Below are positions 30,058 through 39,201 of a stretch of DNA of 64,000 nt, piece after piece. The stretch is taken from positions 1-64,000 of the forward strand of contig CABZUW010000001.1 of the NCBI GenBank assembly GCA_902529105.1, given 5' to 3'. The DNA comes from an uncultured Pelagibacteraceae bacterium. GTDB taxonomy: Bacteria > Pseudomonadota > Alphaproteobacteria > Pelagibacterales > Pelagibacteraceae. Position 1 is the stretch's first letter; each line of letters begins with the position of its first letter. Below the pieces are notes generated by a model. The model had not been told where the DNA came from. It was given only the letters and a program-made list of their open reading frames with translations, and did no database searches. Both the position numbers and the translations under genes were made by a program.

Positions 30058-30225
30058 TTATTTTTTTATTGTCCAACCGTTTTTTTCTAATGCTTTAATT
30101 AAATTTATAAGCATCTCATCTCTTGGTGTTTTTTTATCACCTATCTTTTCAAAAAATACAGGTTCTAATCCTCTGTCCTTCTTTGATTTAAAATAGTTTT
30201 TTATTGATTGTATTATTATTTTCAT
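30058..30225 (-). CDS. 55-aa hypothetical protein, absent from the ORF track
   Basis: MKIIIQSIKNYFKSKKDRGLEPVFFEKIGDKKTPRDEMLINLIKALEKNGWTIKK; strong AAAGGAGG upstream of the ATG. Confidence 0.65.
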   Translation of the reverse strand: MKIIIQSIKNYFKSKKDRGLEPVFFEKIGDKKTPRDEMLINLIKALEKNGWTIKK

Positions 30226-30340
30226 TTGCCTCCTTTAGCGTTGTGTTTAAAGTCCCAGCAAGTAGAGTTATTTTCTAAATCAGGACAATTTATTTATACC
30301 AAAAAAAATTATTTTGAAAGTTTTTGGTAAAAAGTCTACG

Positions 30341-30502
30341 TTACAATTCAGTATTATCTGAAATTTTTGGTCTGTATATATTTCCTTTATGAGCTACCAA
30401 AACTAAATATTCATAAAAAAAAGTATTTTTAGCAAATTTTTTTTCTTTTTGTGGTAACTTATTAATGTTTTGTAATTCTTTTTGAGCATCTTCAGATGTC
30501 AT
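30341..30502 (-). CDS. 53-aa hypothetical protein, absent from the ORF track
   Basis: MTSEDAQKELQNINKLPQKEKKFAKNTFFYEYLVLVAHKGNIYRPKISDNTEL. Confidence 0.5.
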   Translation of the reverse strand: MTSEDAQKELQNINKLPQKEKKFAKNTFFYEYLVLVAHKGNIYRPKISDNTEL

Positions 30503-30520
30503 ATTAAATTATACACTAAA

Positions 30521-30739
30521 TTACAGAATATTTGCAATGATAATTAAAGATACAATTATTATTATGTAAATAACGGTATCACCTGTAATTTCTAAGATTT
30601 TTCCTCCAGTTTTTTCTACTGCATCTGCTGCATCATCTTCTTTTAAATATCTAAGATATAAAACCACTGCACCCAGTATTAATATTAAGATTGCGACTGC
30701 TTTTAAAATTAAAAATATTGATAAGCCGAATATAATCAT
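30521..30739 (-). CDS. Small hypothetical membrane protein
   Basis: 72-aa ORF with two hydrophobic segments. Confidence 0.6.
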   Translation of the reverse strand: MIIFGLSIFLILKAVAILILILGAVVLYLRYLKEDDAADAVEKTGGKILEITGDTVIYIIIIVSLIIIANIL

Positions 30740-30861
30740 AAACCTAGAACCAAGATCGCTAAAATTTTATTATTAAGTTATTTTTCATTATAATAACATA
30801 TTATCAGTGGACCACTAGTGGACCAATATTTATGTTTGCTTAAATTAATTAGGAAATATAG

Positions 30862-30924
30862 GGGATCGAACCACTGACCTCGGGCTTATGAGTCCCGCGC
30901 TCTAACCAACTGAGCTACCCTGCC
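30862..30924 (-). pseudogene. Truncated duplicate of the CAU tRNA, lacking the 3' acceptor strand
   Basis: Near-identical to 29851-29911 (one C/T change) but the T-stem 3' side becomes CCCTA and no acceptor 3' strand or CCA follows. Confidence 0.9.
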
Positions 30925-30958
30925 ATTAAATTAAAATTGATATATACTACTTTGGTCT

Positions 30959-31171
30959 TTATGAAGAAATATGCTTTATAAGATAATATAATATGCCAGT
31001 AATAATTGTTGCAATTATAAAACCCTCTGCAAATAAAATTAAAATTTTTTTTTTGTCATTATAATTTGTTCTTAAATAAACATGCACTAGCGTATAAATG
31101 CCTACAATCGCAATACTTAATAGAATATCTGTTGATAACATAATTTTATTTACCACCCACAGTAATACCAT
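30959..31171 (-). CDS. Small hypothetical membrane protein
   Basis: 70-aa ORF, two TM segments, overlaps the pmbA start region. Confidence 0.55.
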   Translation of the reverse strand: MVLLWVVNKIMLSTDILLSIAIVGIYTLVHVYLRTNYNDKKKILILFAEGFIIATIITGILYYLIKHISS

Positions 31172-32465
31172 TAACTAACATTGTGGGCGAATTTGTAGAA
31201 TATTTAAACTCCAAATCATCTGCCAAGATAATGTTTTTAAACATTTCATTAAAGTTCCCTGCTATAGTTATCTCACTCACTGGGAATGTAAATTTTCCAT
31301 TTTCAATCATTATACCTGAGGCCCCGACAGAATAATCTCCTGTAATAATATTTGCACCTCTTCCAATTGTTTCCTTTATATATAGTAATTTTTTATCTAA
31401 ATTTATTAATTGGTCAAATGATTGATCTCCATTTTCAAAGTATAAATTTGTTGTACCGCTAGAACGGCCATTAGATTTTCTGTTAATTTTTTTTCCGCTG
31501 TAAGTCTCAACAAGATAATCACTTAAAATTCCATTTTTAACAAGTTGTAAGTCTTCAATCCTAACCCCCTCACTGTCAAAATATCTTGATCCATTCGCTT
31601 TTTTAATATTAGCTTTATCAATTATATTAATTTGATCATTAAAGACTTTTTTATTTAAACAGTCTTTCAAAAAAGTTGTTCCTTTAGAAATGGTATTAGA
31701 TGATATTGCGCTCGCAAATGTTGATAGTAAATTTTGTGCTATCCTTTTATCAAATACAATTCCCATTTTATTGCTCTCAATTTTTTTTGGATTTAGTTTG
31801 CTTATTGCCAATTTTGCAGCACTCTCTCCTATTTGTTTAGGAGTAAGAAGATCTTTATAATGCCTTTTACTACTATACTCATAGTCCCTTTCCATGCTGC
31901 CATTACTTTTAGATACGACTTCACAATAGGCTGTAAATTGAGAAGTTTTATAGCCATCTGAAAAACCATTTGAGTTTGCAAGTATAAAATTGGATTTAGT
32001 TTCACTGAAGCCCGATCCATTTGTATTAACTATTTTATCATGGGAAAATGCAACTTCTTCTGCTTCTTTTATAAAATTTATTTTTTCGTCATTACTTAAG
32101 TGCGTATTGTCATATAACTCCAAATTTTTTTCACCTTTAAAATGTAATTCTTGATCTGGTAAAGAATTATATTCATCTTCTGGGGTGACTTTTGTGGAGT
32201 CTATACATCTTGTTACAAGTTCAATTAGATTATTTTCAGACAAGTTAGTCGAAGATATTGATGCTTTTTTTTTACCAATGTAGGTCGTCAAAGTAACACC
32301 AAGATTTTCTGATCTCTCTGAGCCATCTAATTTTTTGTTCCGAATATTCACATTTTCGGAAATTGTATTCATCACCAAAACGTTTGAACTTGTTGATCCA
32401 AGATCTTTTGATTTAGAAATACAAAAATCCGCAATTTTTTCTAAAAATCTATCTTCTTTGATCAT
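31146..32465 (-). CDS. pmbA: TldE/PmbA metalloprotease-family protein
   Basis: GVTLTTYIGKKKASISSTNLSE; GASGIMIENGKFTFPVSEITIAGN. Confidence 0.9.
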   Translation of the reverse strand: MIKEDRFLEKIADFCISKSKDLGSTSSNVLVMNTISENVNIRNKKLDGSERSENLGVTLTTYIGKKKASISSTNLSENNLIELVTRCIDSTKVTPEDEYNSLPDQELHFKGEKNLELYDNTHLSNDEKINFIKEAEEVAFSHDKIVNTNGSGFSETKSNFILANSNGFSDGYKTSQFTAYCEVVSKSNGSMERDYEYSSKRHYKDLLTPKQIGESAAKLAISKLNPKKIESNKMGIVFDKRIAQNLLSTFASAISSNTISKGTTFLKDCLNKKVFNDQINIIDKANIKKANGSRYFDSEGVRIEDLQLVKNGILSDYLVETYSGKKINRKSNGRSSGTTNLYFENGDQSFDQLINLDKKLLYIKETIGRGANIITGDYSVGASGIMIENGKFTFPVSEITIAGNFNEMFKNIILADDLEFKYSTNSPTMLVNGITVGGK

Positions 32466-32470
32466 TTAAA

Positions 32471-33886
32471 TTATATTTGAGTGCCACCAACTGTCATTTT
32501 GTCAATTAGTAGTGATGGTTGACCAACACCGACTGGCACACCTTGACCAGCTTTACCACAGGTTCCGATCCCGGGATCTAACATCATATCGTTACCTACC
32601 ATAAGAACTTCTTTAAGAGATGAAGGACCGTCCCCAATTAATGTTGCACCTTTGATGGGCGATCCAATTTTTCCATTTATAATCTCGTAGGCCTCTGTGC
32701 AACTGAACACAAATTTTCCTGAAGTTATATCTACCTGCCCACCTCCAAAACTTACAGCAAAAATACCTTTGTCTACAGATTTTATCATTTCGTCTTGAGT
32801 GTTGTTGCCATTTAACATTATAGTATTTCTCATTCTTGGCATTACTATATGTTTGTAGCTTTCTCTTCTTCCATTTCCTGTGGATTTAGTATTCATTAAT
32901 CTTGCATTTAACCTATCCTGCATGAAATTTTTTAATATACCATTTTCTATCAAAACTGTTTTTTCTGTTGGTGTTCCCTCGTCATCAATGTTCAAACTTC
33001 CTCTTCTTTTATCAATTGTTCCGTCATCAATAATTGTAACACCATCACTTGCAACTTTCTTTCCTACCAAATCGTGAAATACCGAAGTTTTTTTTCTATT
33101 AAAATCACCTTCTAGTCCATGTCCAACAGCTTCATGAATTAAAATTGCAGGCCATCCTGGTCCTAAAACTACCTTCATTTCACCTGCTGGTGAGGCCTTA
33201 CTTTCTAAATTTGTTGTAGCAATTCTATAGGCTTCGTCACAAATTTTTTTCCAATCATCATTTTTTAGAAACTCATCGTAAGATTGTCTGCCTCCTACAC
33301 CGTAAACACCAGTTTCTTTTCTTCCATTCTTCTCCACCATCACTGAAACATTAATCCTCACTAAAGGCCTCGAGTCTTTAAGTAATTCCCCACCACACCT
33401 TAAAATTTCTATATTTTTTCTCTCTCCTAAAAAATTAGCAGTTACTTGTTTTACAGATCCGCTTATTGATCTAGAATATTCGTTAATTTCGTTCAAAATT
33501 TTAATTTTATCAGCTAAATTTTTTTCATCCACAGGGTCTAAATCATTATAAAATTTTTGATTTGTTTTTTTAATTTCTGAATTATATATGCCTTCGCTAT
33601 TTTTTAGTGTAGATTTAAGACTTCTGCTTGAATTTTTTAAAGATTTTTCAGAAATTTCGTTAGAATGAGAATAAGCAACTACGTCACCATTGATTGCTCT
33701 AAACCCATAACCAGAGTCCTTGGTATAGTTTGAACTTTTAATTTTATTGTCATCTAATACTATTGATTCAGACTTTGTATCTTCTAAATATAATTCCCCA
33801 TCGTCACACTTTGAGAGTGTTTCAGATACAATTTTTTCAGCTTTATTAAGATCCAAATCAGTATTTTTAAAAAATGATGACATCAA
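32471..33886 (-). CDS. tldD: TldD metalloprotease
   Basis: PAILIHEAVGHGLEGDFNRKKTS (HExxxH) ; FGGGQVDITSGKFVFSCTEAYEI. Confidence 0.93.
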   Translation of the reverse strand: MMSSFFKNTDLDLNKAEKIVSETLSKCDDGELYLEDTKSESIVLDDNKIKSSNYTKDSGYGFRAINGDVVAYSHSNEISEKSLKNSSRSLKSTLKNSEGIYNSEIKKTNQKFYNDLDPVDEKNLADKIKILNEINEYSRSISGSVKQVTANFLGERKNIEILRCGGELLKDSRPLVRINVSVMVEKNGRKETGVYGVGGRQSYDEFLKNDDWKKICDEAYRIATTNLESKASPAGEMKVVLGPGWPAILIHEAVGHGLEGDFNRKKTSVFHDLVGKKVASDGVTIIDDGTIDKRRGSLNIDDEGTPTEKTVLIENGILKNFMQDRLNARLMNTKSTGNGRRESYKHIVMPRMRNTIMLNGNNTQDEMIKSVDKGIFAVSFGGGQVDITSGKFVFSCTEAYEIINGKIGSPIKGATLIGDGPSSLKEVLMVGNDMMLDPGIGTCGKAGQGVPVGVGQPSLLIDKMTVGGTQI

Positions 33887-34011
33887 AATAATTTAATAAT
33901 GATTTATAATATATCAACTGAAAATTTAACACATGTATGAAGGCACGTATTATTAAATCATATATATAAATGGTTGAAATAACTTACTAAAATCTTATAA
34001 AATTAGTTTTA

Positions 34012-35337
34012 ATGGATAACGTTGTTAAGAACCAAAAAATTAAAGAGGCAATTGAACTAATAAACAAAAAGTCATATAAAAAAGCTTTAGAGTGTCTAAA
34101 AATTATCATTAACGAAAAAAATGATAATCCAAAAATATTGAATTTGTACGGGATAGTCCAATTACAATTAAATCAATTGACAGAGGCTATTAATTCTTTT
34201 GAAAGAACTATCCTATTAGATAAAAAATTTATTCAAGGATATAATAATTTAGGGAATGTTTATGTAAAATCAGGAAAGTTTCAGAAAGCTGTTGAAATGT
34301 ATAACAAGGTCTTGACTTTAAAACCTGATTATCCCGCTGGATTTAATAATCTAGCAAGTGCTCAAAGTGATTTGGGCGAACTTGAAGACTCGATTAAAAA
34401 TTATGAAAACGCACTTAAACATGATCCAAATTATGTTTCAGCAAAAAATAACATAATTCAAGTACTAACTTTTTACAGCCCAAAAAACGCAAGCAAAAAT
34501 ATTTTCACAAAGTCAAATGCTGAACTTCAGCAAATTGAAATTCCTTATAGAGAAAGTAACGAAATATCAGATGAAGACGTAATATTTTTTTACAAAAAAT
34601 GTAAGGAAATAGTTGATAGAAATTTTAAAGATTTTGATTTTCATTTATCTCAGATATGGAGAAGTAATACAATTAATTTGGGATGTAATAGACATTTTGA
34701 AATATTTAATAAGTTCAAAGTCATTCCTGAGTATTGTTTTGGATGCTTTAAAGTTCAAATAGAACTTGAAACTATAATCGACCTAATTAAACTTTATTTT
34801 ATATTCGATAAATTAAATTTGAAAAAAAATAATTCGAGAAAATGCATGATAGAACTTAGAGAAATTGCAACCGGTACTTATAAAGGATTAATATATTGTT
34901 CCGGCATCGATGAAGCAAATCTAATTTGTGAACAGTTATCAAGAATACTTGACGAAAAAATTAAAAGACAAATTAAAGTTGATGTTAAAAGAGGATGTAC
35001 AGAATTCGGAATTGAGCATCCAGAATATAAAATAATTGATAAAGATTCTAAAGATTTTATGATTTATAATAAAGATTGGAAAGAAAAAGAAAATATTATT
35101 GATAGCAATACTCTAAAATATGCAAGAGAAAACAGCGTTAATAGAAAACCTACTATTAATGGTGTTACATTAAATGATATTTTAATTATAAAGAATTGGA
35201 TTTACTACGCAAAAAAAATTGGAGACTTGGATTACAAAAAATTGGATGAAAATATTTTTGCTTCAAGTCATATAGAAAATCAAACATCTAAAAAATTAAA
35301 ATATGTTAAAAAAGGAATCTCTTATAATTTGTCTTAA
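34012..35337 (+). CDS. TPR repeat protein with uncharacterised C-terminal domain
   Basis: N-terminal TPRs (YNNLGNVYVKSGKFQKAVEMYNKVLTLKPDYPAGFNNLA). Confidence 0.85.
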   Translation: MDNVVKNQKIKEAIELINKKSYKKALECLKIIINEKNDNPKILNLYGIVQLQLNQLTEAINSFERTILLDKKFIQGYNNLGNVYVKSGKFQKAVEMYNKVLTLKPDYPAGFNNLASAQSDLGELEDSIKNYENALKHDPNYVSAKNNIIQVLTFYSPKNASKNIFTKSNAELQQIEIPYRESNEISDEDVIFFYKKCKEIVDRNFKDFDFHLSQIWRSNTINLGCNRHFEIFNKFKVIPEYCFGCFKVQIELETIIDLIKLYFIFDKLNLKKNNSRKCMIELREIATGTYKGLIYCSGIDEANLICEQLSRILDEKIKRQIKVDVKRGCTEFGIEHPEYKIIDKDSKDFMIYNKDWKEKENIIDSNTLKYARENSVNRKPTINGVTLNDILIIKNWIYYAKKIGDLDYKKLDENIFASSHIENQTSKKLKYVKKGISYNLS

Positions 35338-35541
35338 CTAAAGGGACACTATAAGACCTGTTGCTAAAACGCTTAAAGAAACTAAAGATATTATTACGAA
35401 AGTTTCAAATTTTTCTTTTTTTTTATCTGCTCGAACTCTATTAAGCAAAATATTAATATTAACTCTATTTTTTTTATAAAACTTTTTATCTTGAGAAGTG
35501 CTTAGTTCTGAATTTTGCATTACTTGGTTTCTGTTTAGCAT
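35338..35541 (-). CDS. Small single-TM hypothetical protein
   Basis: 67 aa; C-terminal 41 residues align ungapped with the protein at 48373-48567. Confidence 0.65.
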   Translation of the reverse strand: MLNRNQVMQNSELSTSQDKKFYKKNRVNINILLNRVRADKKKEKFETFVIISLVSLSVLATGLIVSL

Positions 35542-35631
35542 TTTTTATATCTATAATTTAACTATAGATTCAGAATATTTACAAACATTATCAGGCTCAA
35601 TTTAGAATGAATATAAACTATAAAATTTCAC

Positions 35632-38073
35632 TTAAACTTTTTTATAATTGTTTTTGTTTAAAGGGCTATCTAATAACTCAGCCACATATTTAGACTTTTC
35701 TACCTCAATATAAATATTTTTACCTTTTAAAGCCTCTTTAGTATTACCAGAATTTACATAACCAAATGCTAAGTTTGTTTTAAAATTAAACGAATAATTG
35801 CCAGATGTTGTTCTTCCGATTATTTTTTTATCTAAATAGATAGGTTCGTCATGTAACAGAAGTGGCTCGCCCGGCTTTGTATCTTTTAACCTAAACATCA
35901 TTAATCTTTTATTAATTTTGCTGTCCTTTATTTTCAGTAAAGAGTCTTTTCCAATGAAATCTACATTTTTTTTAAAACTAATAGCAAATTCTAACCCTGC
36001 CTGATATTGATTTTCCTCTGGTGAAATATCATGCCCCCAATGTAAAAAACCATTTTCCATTCTCATAATGTCAAGAGAATGCATCCCACAGTTACTAATA
36101 TTATATTTTTTTCCTTCATTAATAAGTAAGCTATATATTTCTACTGCCTTATCAAATTCTACATATATCTCATAACCAAGTTCTCCTACGTATGACAATC
36201 TTTGCACCCATGTTTCTACATTATTGATTTTGATTTTTTTTCCAGTTGCAAATTTAAAATTTTTATTTGAAAAATCCTCTTTACTTATGCTGCTAATTAA
36301 TTCTCTACTTTTAGGTCCAAACAGACCAAATACACAATATTTATCTGTTACATCTGTTAATTTTATGTTTGTAGTTAAATTTTTATTTATATGAAATTTA
36401 TCTCTCTCTCTTGTTGCCGCAGAGCTAATTATTCTAAAATAATTTCTTTCTAGGCAAACTATAGTCACATCAGCTTCTATACCACCATCATTGTTAAGCA
36501 TTTGTGTATAAACACATTTTCCAGGGTCATTTTTTATATTTGCAGTACAAATTCTTTGCAATTCCTCAAAAGCTTTATCGCCTTTTAGCTCAAATTTTGA
36601 AAAAGGCGTAAGATCGAATAATCCAACATTTTTTCTACAGTTTTTTGTTTCAAATTCTACCGATGGATACCAATTTTGATATCTGTAACTGTAATTATAT
36701 TTCGGCTCTTGATTATCCATCGAAAACCACATTGGTCTTTCATATCCACCGGACACACCAAAACATGCACCACTTTTTTTTAATATTTCGTGGTGAGGGA
36801 AAATTTTTATATTTCTTGCGGTCTGATGTTGTTTAAATGGCCAATGCATTCCATATAAGTCACCAAGAGTTTCTGTAACTCTTTCCTTAATAAACTTTAT
36901 TTCTGAATGAAATTTTTGAAATCTTTTAATATCATAACTAAAAATATCTTCATTAATATGTCCATTCATCATCCACTCAGCAGTAACTTTTCCAACTCCA
37001 CCAGCACTGGCTATTCCGATACTATTTAAACCACAACAAACAAAAAAATTTTTAACTTCTGGGACTTCACCTAATAAAGTATTTGTATCTGGTGTAAAAG
37101 ACTCAGGACCTGCAAAAAATTTTCTAATCCCTGTTTGCGCTAATATAGGAAACCTTTTCATGCATGCGTTTAAATATGGTTCAAAATGCTCTAGATTTTC
37201 TGGAAATTCACCAAATGAAAAATCTTCTGGAACTTCATTAGTTTTGTCAAATGCAGGAATGGATTTTCCCTCAAATATACCAAGTAACAATTTTCCAGCG
37301 TCCTCTTTAAAATAAGTTCTACTGTCAAAATCTCTAACAACAGGTAAATCTTTTGGTAAATTATTAATTGGTTCCGTTATTACATAAAAATGCTCAGCAG
37401 GATATAATGGTATACTTACATTTAATTTTTCACCAATTTGTCTTGACCACATACCTGTCGCCAAAACTATGTATTCGCATTCAATTTTTTGGCCATTAAC
37501 AATAACACCTTCAATTTTTTTATTTTTAACTAAAATTTTTTCTACAGGTAAGTCTTCAAAGATTTTTGCACCTTCGGCTCTAGCACCTTTTGCAAGAAGT
37601 TGTGTAATTCCAGAGGGATCTCCTGATCCGTCACCTGGCATTAGAATACCGCCAAACAAATCCTCATTTTTAATAAGTGGAATTTTTTCTTTAATATCCT
37701 CTTTATTTAAAATTTGGACATCAAAATTGTAAAGTTGTGCTGTAGTTGCTTGTCTTTTTAATTCCTGCCACCTACCTTCCTCTTGTGCAATAGATAATGC
37801 TCCATTTAATCTCAACCCAGCTGAATGATCAATTTTTTTTTCAAGTTCTTTATATAAATCTAAAGAATATTTCCTTATTTTAGTTATAGTTGCAGATGGA
37901 CCAATTTGACTTACTAAACCTGCGGCGTGCCAAGTTGTACCTGAGGTTAGTTTATCTCTCTCTAAAAGAATAACATCTTTCCATCCAAACTTCGCTAAAT
38001 GATATGCACAAGAACATCCTACAACACCTCCACCAACAACTATTGCTTTTGCTGAACTTGGTATCTTTTTCAT
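35632..38073 (-). CDS. FAD-dependent dimethylglycine/sarcosine dehydrogenase-like with C-terminal GcvT domain
   Basis: AIVVGGGVVGCSCAYHLAKFGWKDVILLERDKLTSGTTWHAAGLV; YVGELGYEIYV, GLEFAI. Confidence 0.92.
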   Translation of the reverse strand: MKKIPSSAKAIVVGGGVVGCSCAYHLAKFGWKDVILLERDKLTSGTTWHAAGLVSQIGPSATITKIRKYSLDLYKELEKKIDHSAGLRLNGALSIAQEEGRWQELKRQATTAQLYNFDVQILNKEDIKEKIPLIKNEDLFGGILMPGDGSGDPSGITQLLAKGARAEGAKIFEDLPVEKILVKNKKIEGVIVNGQKIECEYIVLATGMWSRQIGEKLNVSIPLYPAEHFYVITEPINNLPKDLPVVRDFDSRTYFKEDAGKLLLGIFEGKSIPAFDKTNEVPEDFSFGEFPENLEHFEPYLNACMKRFPILAQTGIRKFFAGPESFTPDTNTLLGEVPEVKNFFVCCGLNSIGIASAGGVGKVTAEWMMNGHINEDIFSYDIKRFQKFHSEIKFIKERVTETLGDLYGMHWPFKQHQTARNIKIFPHHEILKKSGACFGVSGGYERPMWFSMDNQEPKYNYSYRYQNWYPSVEFETKNCRKNVGLFDLTPFSKFELKGDKAFEELQRICTANIKNDPGKCVYTQMLNNDGGIEADVTIVCLERNYFRIISSAATRERDKFHINKNLTTNIKLTDVTDKYCVFGLFGPKSRELISSISKEDFSNKNFKFATGKKIKINNVETWVQRLSYVGELGYEIYVEFDKAVEIYSLLINEGKKYNISNCGMHSLDIMRMENGFLHWGHDISPEENQYQAGLEFAISFKKNVDFIGKDSLLKIKDSKINKRLMMFRLKDTKPGEPLLLHDEPIYLDKKIIGRTTSGNYSFNFKTNLAFGYVNSGNTKEALKGKNIYIEVEKSKYVAELLDSPLNKNNYKKV

Positions 38074-38076
38074 ACT

Positions 38077-39192
38077 TTAGATTAAAGCTTCTGCAGGAGA
38101 CAGAAATTTATGTCCAAAAGTATCTGCAACAGCCTTGTATGTTACATTGCCTTTACAAATATTTAATCCAGCTAAAAAGTTAGGGTCATCTTTTAATGCT
38201 TTTTGATATCCATCTTTAGCTAATTTATTTAAAAATGGTAATGTTACTTTATTTAAAGCTAAAGTTGATGTCCTAGGAACACCTCCGGGCATATTAGATA
38301 CACAATAATGAACTATATCATCTACTATATAAGTTGGATTAGCATGAGTAGTTGGTTTACTCGTTTCCACACATCCACCTTGGTCTATAGCGACATCAAC
38401 AATAACGGACCCTCTTTTCATTAATTTTAACATATCTTTTGTGACCAACTTTGGTGCTTCAGCACCAGGAATTAATACTCCACCAACCAAAAGATCCGCA
38501 TCTGATATTAGTTTTTTTAAATCAATATTATCTGTTTGTTGAGGAATTATTTTATCTCCAAATTTTTTAGTTAGTTCTTTCAGTCTTTCTTCAGATTTAT
38601 CAACAATATGAACTTTTGCTTGCATACCAGTTGCAATATCAGCCGCATTTTCTCCTACAACCCCTCCTCCTAAAATTACTACTGTGCCACCTTCTACACC
38701 TGGTGCTCCTCCAAGCAAAACACCTCTACCTTTTTGATTTTTTTCTAAACAATGAGCGCCTGCTTGCACCGACATTCTTCCAGCAACAGCACTCATAGGA
38801 GCCAAAAGTGGCAATCTTCCATTTTGGTCTGTTACCGTTTCGTATGCTATGCAAACACCTTTAGATTTAATTAATCCTTGTGTTAATTCTTTTGCAGCTG
38901 CCAAATGAAGATAGGTAAAAACAATTTGATTTTCTCTAATCATTTGCACCTCATTTGAAATAGGTTCTTTTACTTTAACAATAATTTCTGAGTCATTAAA
39001 TATGTCTTCAGCTTTATCAATTATTTTTGCACCTGCAGAGGTATAATGTGAGTTATCAAATCCAGCTTCTGATCCCCCATTATTTTCGATCAAAACCTGA
39101 TGTCCATTAGATACTAAATCTTTAACACTATCAGGGGTCAATCCTATTCGAGTTTCTTGGGGCTTTATCTCTTTTGGAACACCAATTTTCAT
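38077..39192 (-). CDS. ald: Alanine dehydrogenase
   Basis: MKIGVPKEIKPQETRIGLTPDSVKDLVSNGHQVLIE; VDVAIDQGGCVETSKPTTHANPTY. Confidence 0.95.
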   Translation of the reverse strand: MKIGVPKEIKPQETRIGLTPDSVKDLVSNGHQVLIENNGGSEAGFDNSHYTSAGAKIIDKAEDIFNDSEIIVKVKEPISNEVQMIRENQIVFTYLHLAAAKELTQGLIKSKGVCIAYETVTDQNGRLPLLAPMSAVAGRMSVQAGAHCLEKNQKGRGVLLGGAPGVEGGTVVILGGGVVGENAADIATGMQAKVHIVDKSEERLKELTKKFGDKIIPQQTDNIDLKKLISDADLLVGGVLIPGAEAPKLVTKDMLKLMKRGSVIVDVAIDQGGCVETSKPTTHANPTYIVDDIVHYCVSNMPGGVPRTSTLALNKVTLPFLNKLAKDGYQKALKDDPNFLAGLNICKGNVTYKAVADTFGHKFLSPAEALI

Positions 39193-39201
39193 ATATGAAA
39201 A

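Noticed and set aside
29918-30196. 92-aa plus-strand ORF in the mini-insertion
   Set aside because: Overlaps the tRNA 5' flank and the repeats, and is antisense to a better-supported 55-aa minus-strand ORF with a ribosome site.
36645-37732. Plus-strand ORFs inside the DMG dehydrogenase gene
   Set aside because: Antisense shadow ORFs without motif or ribosome site.
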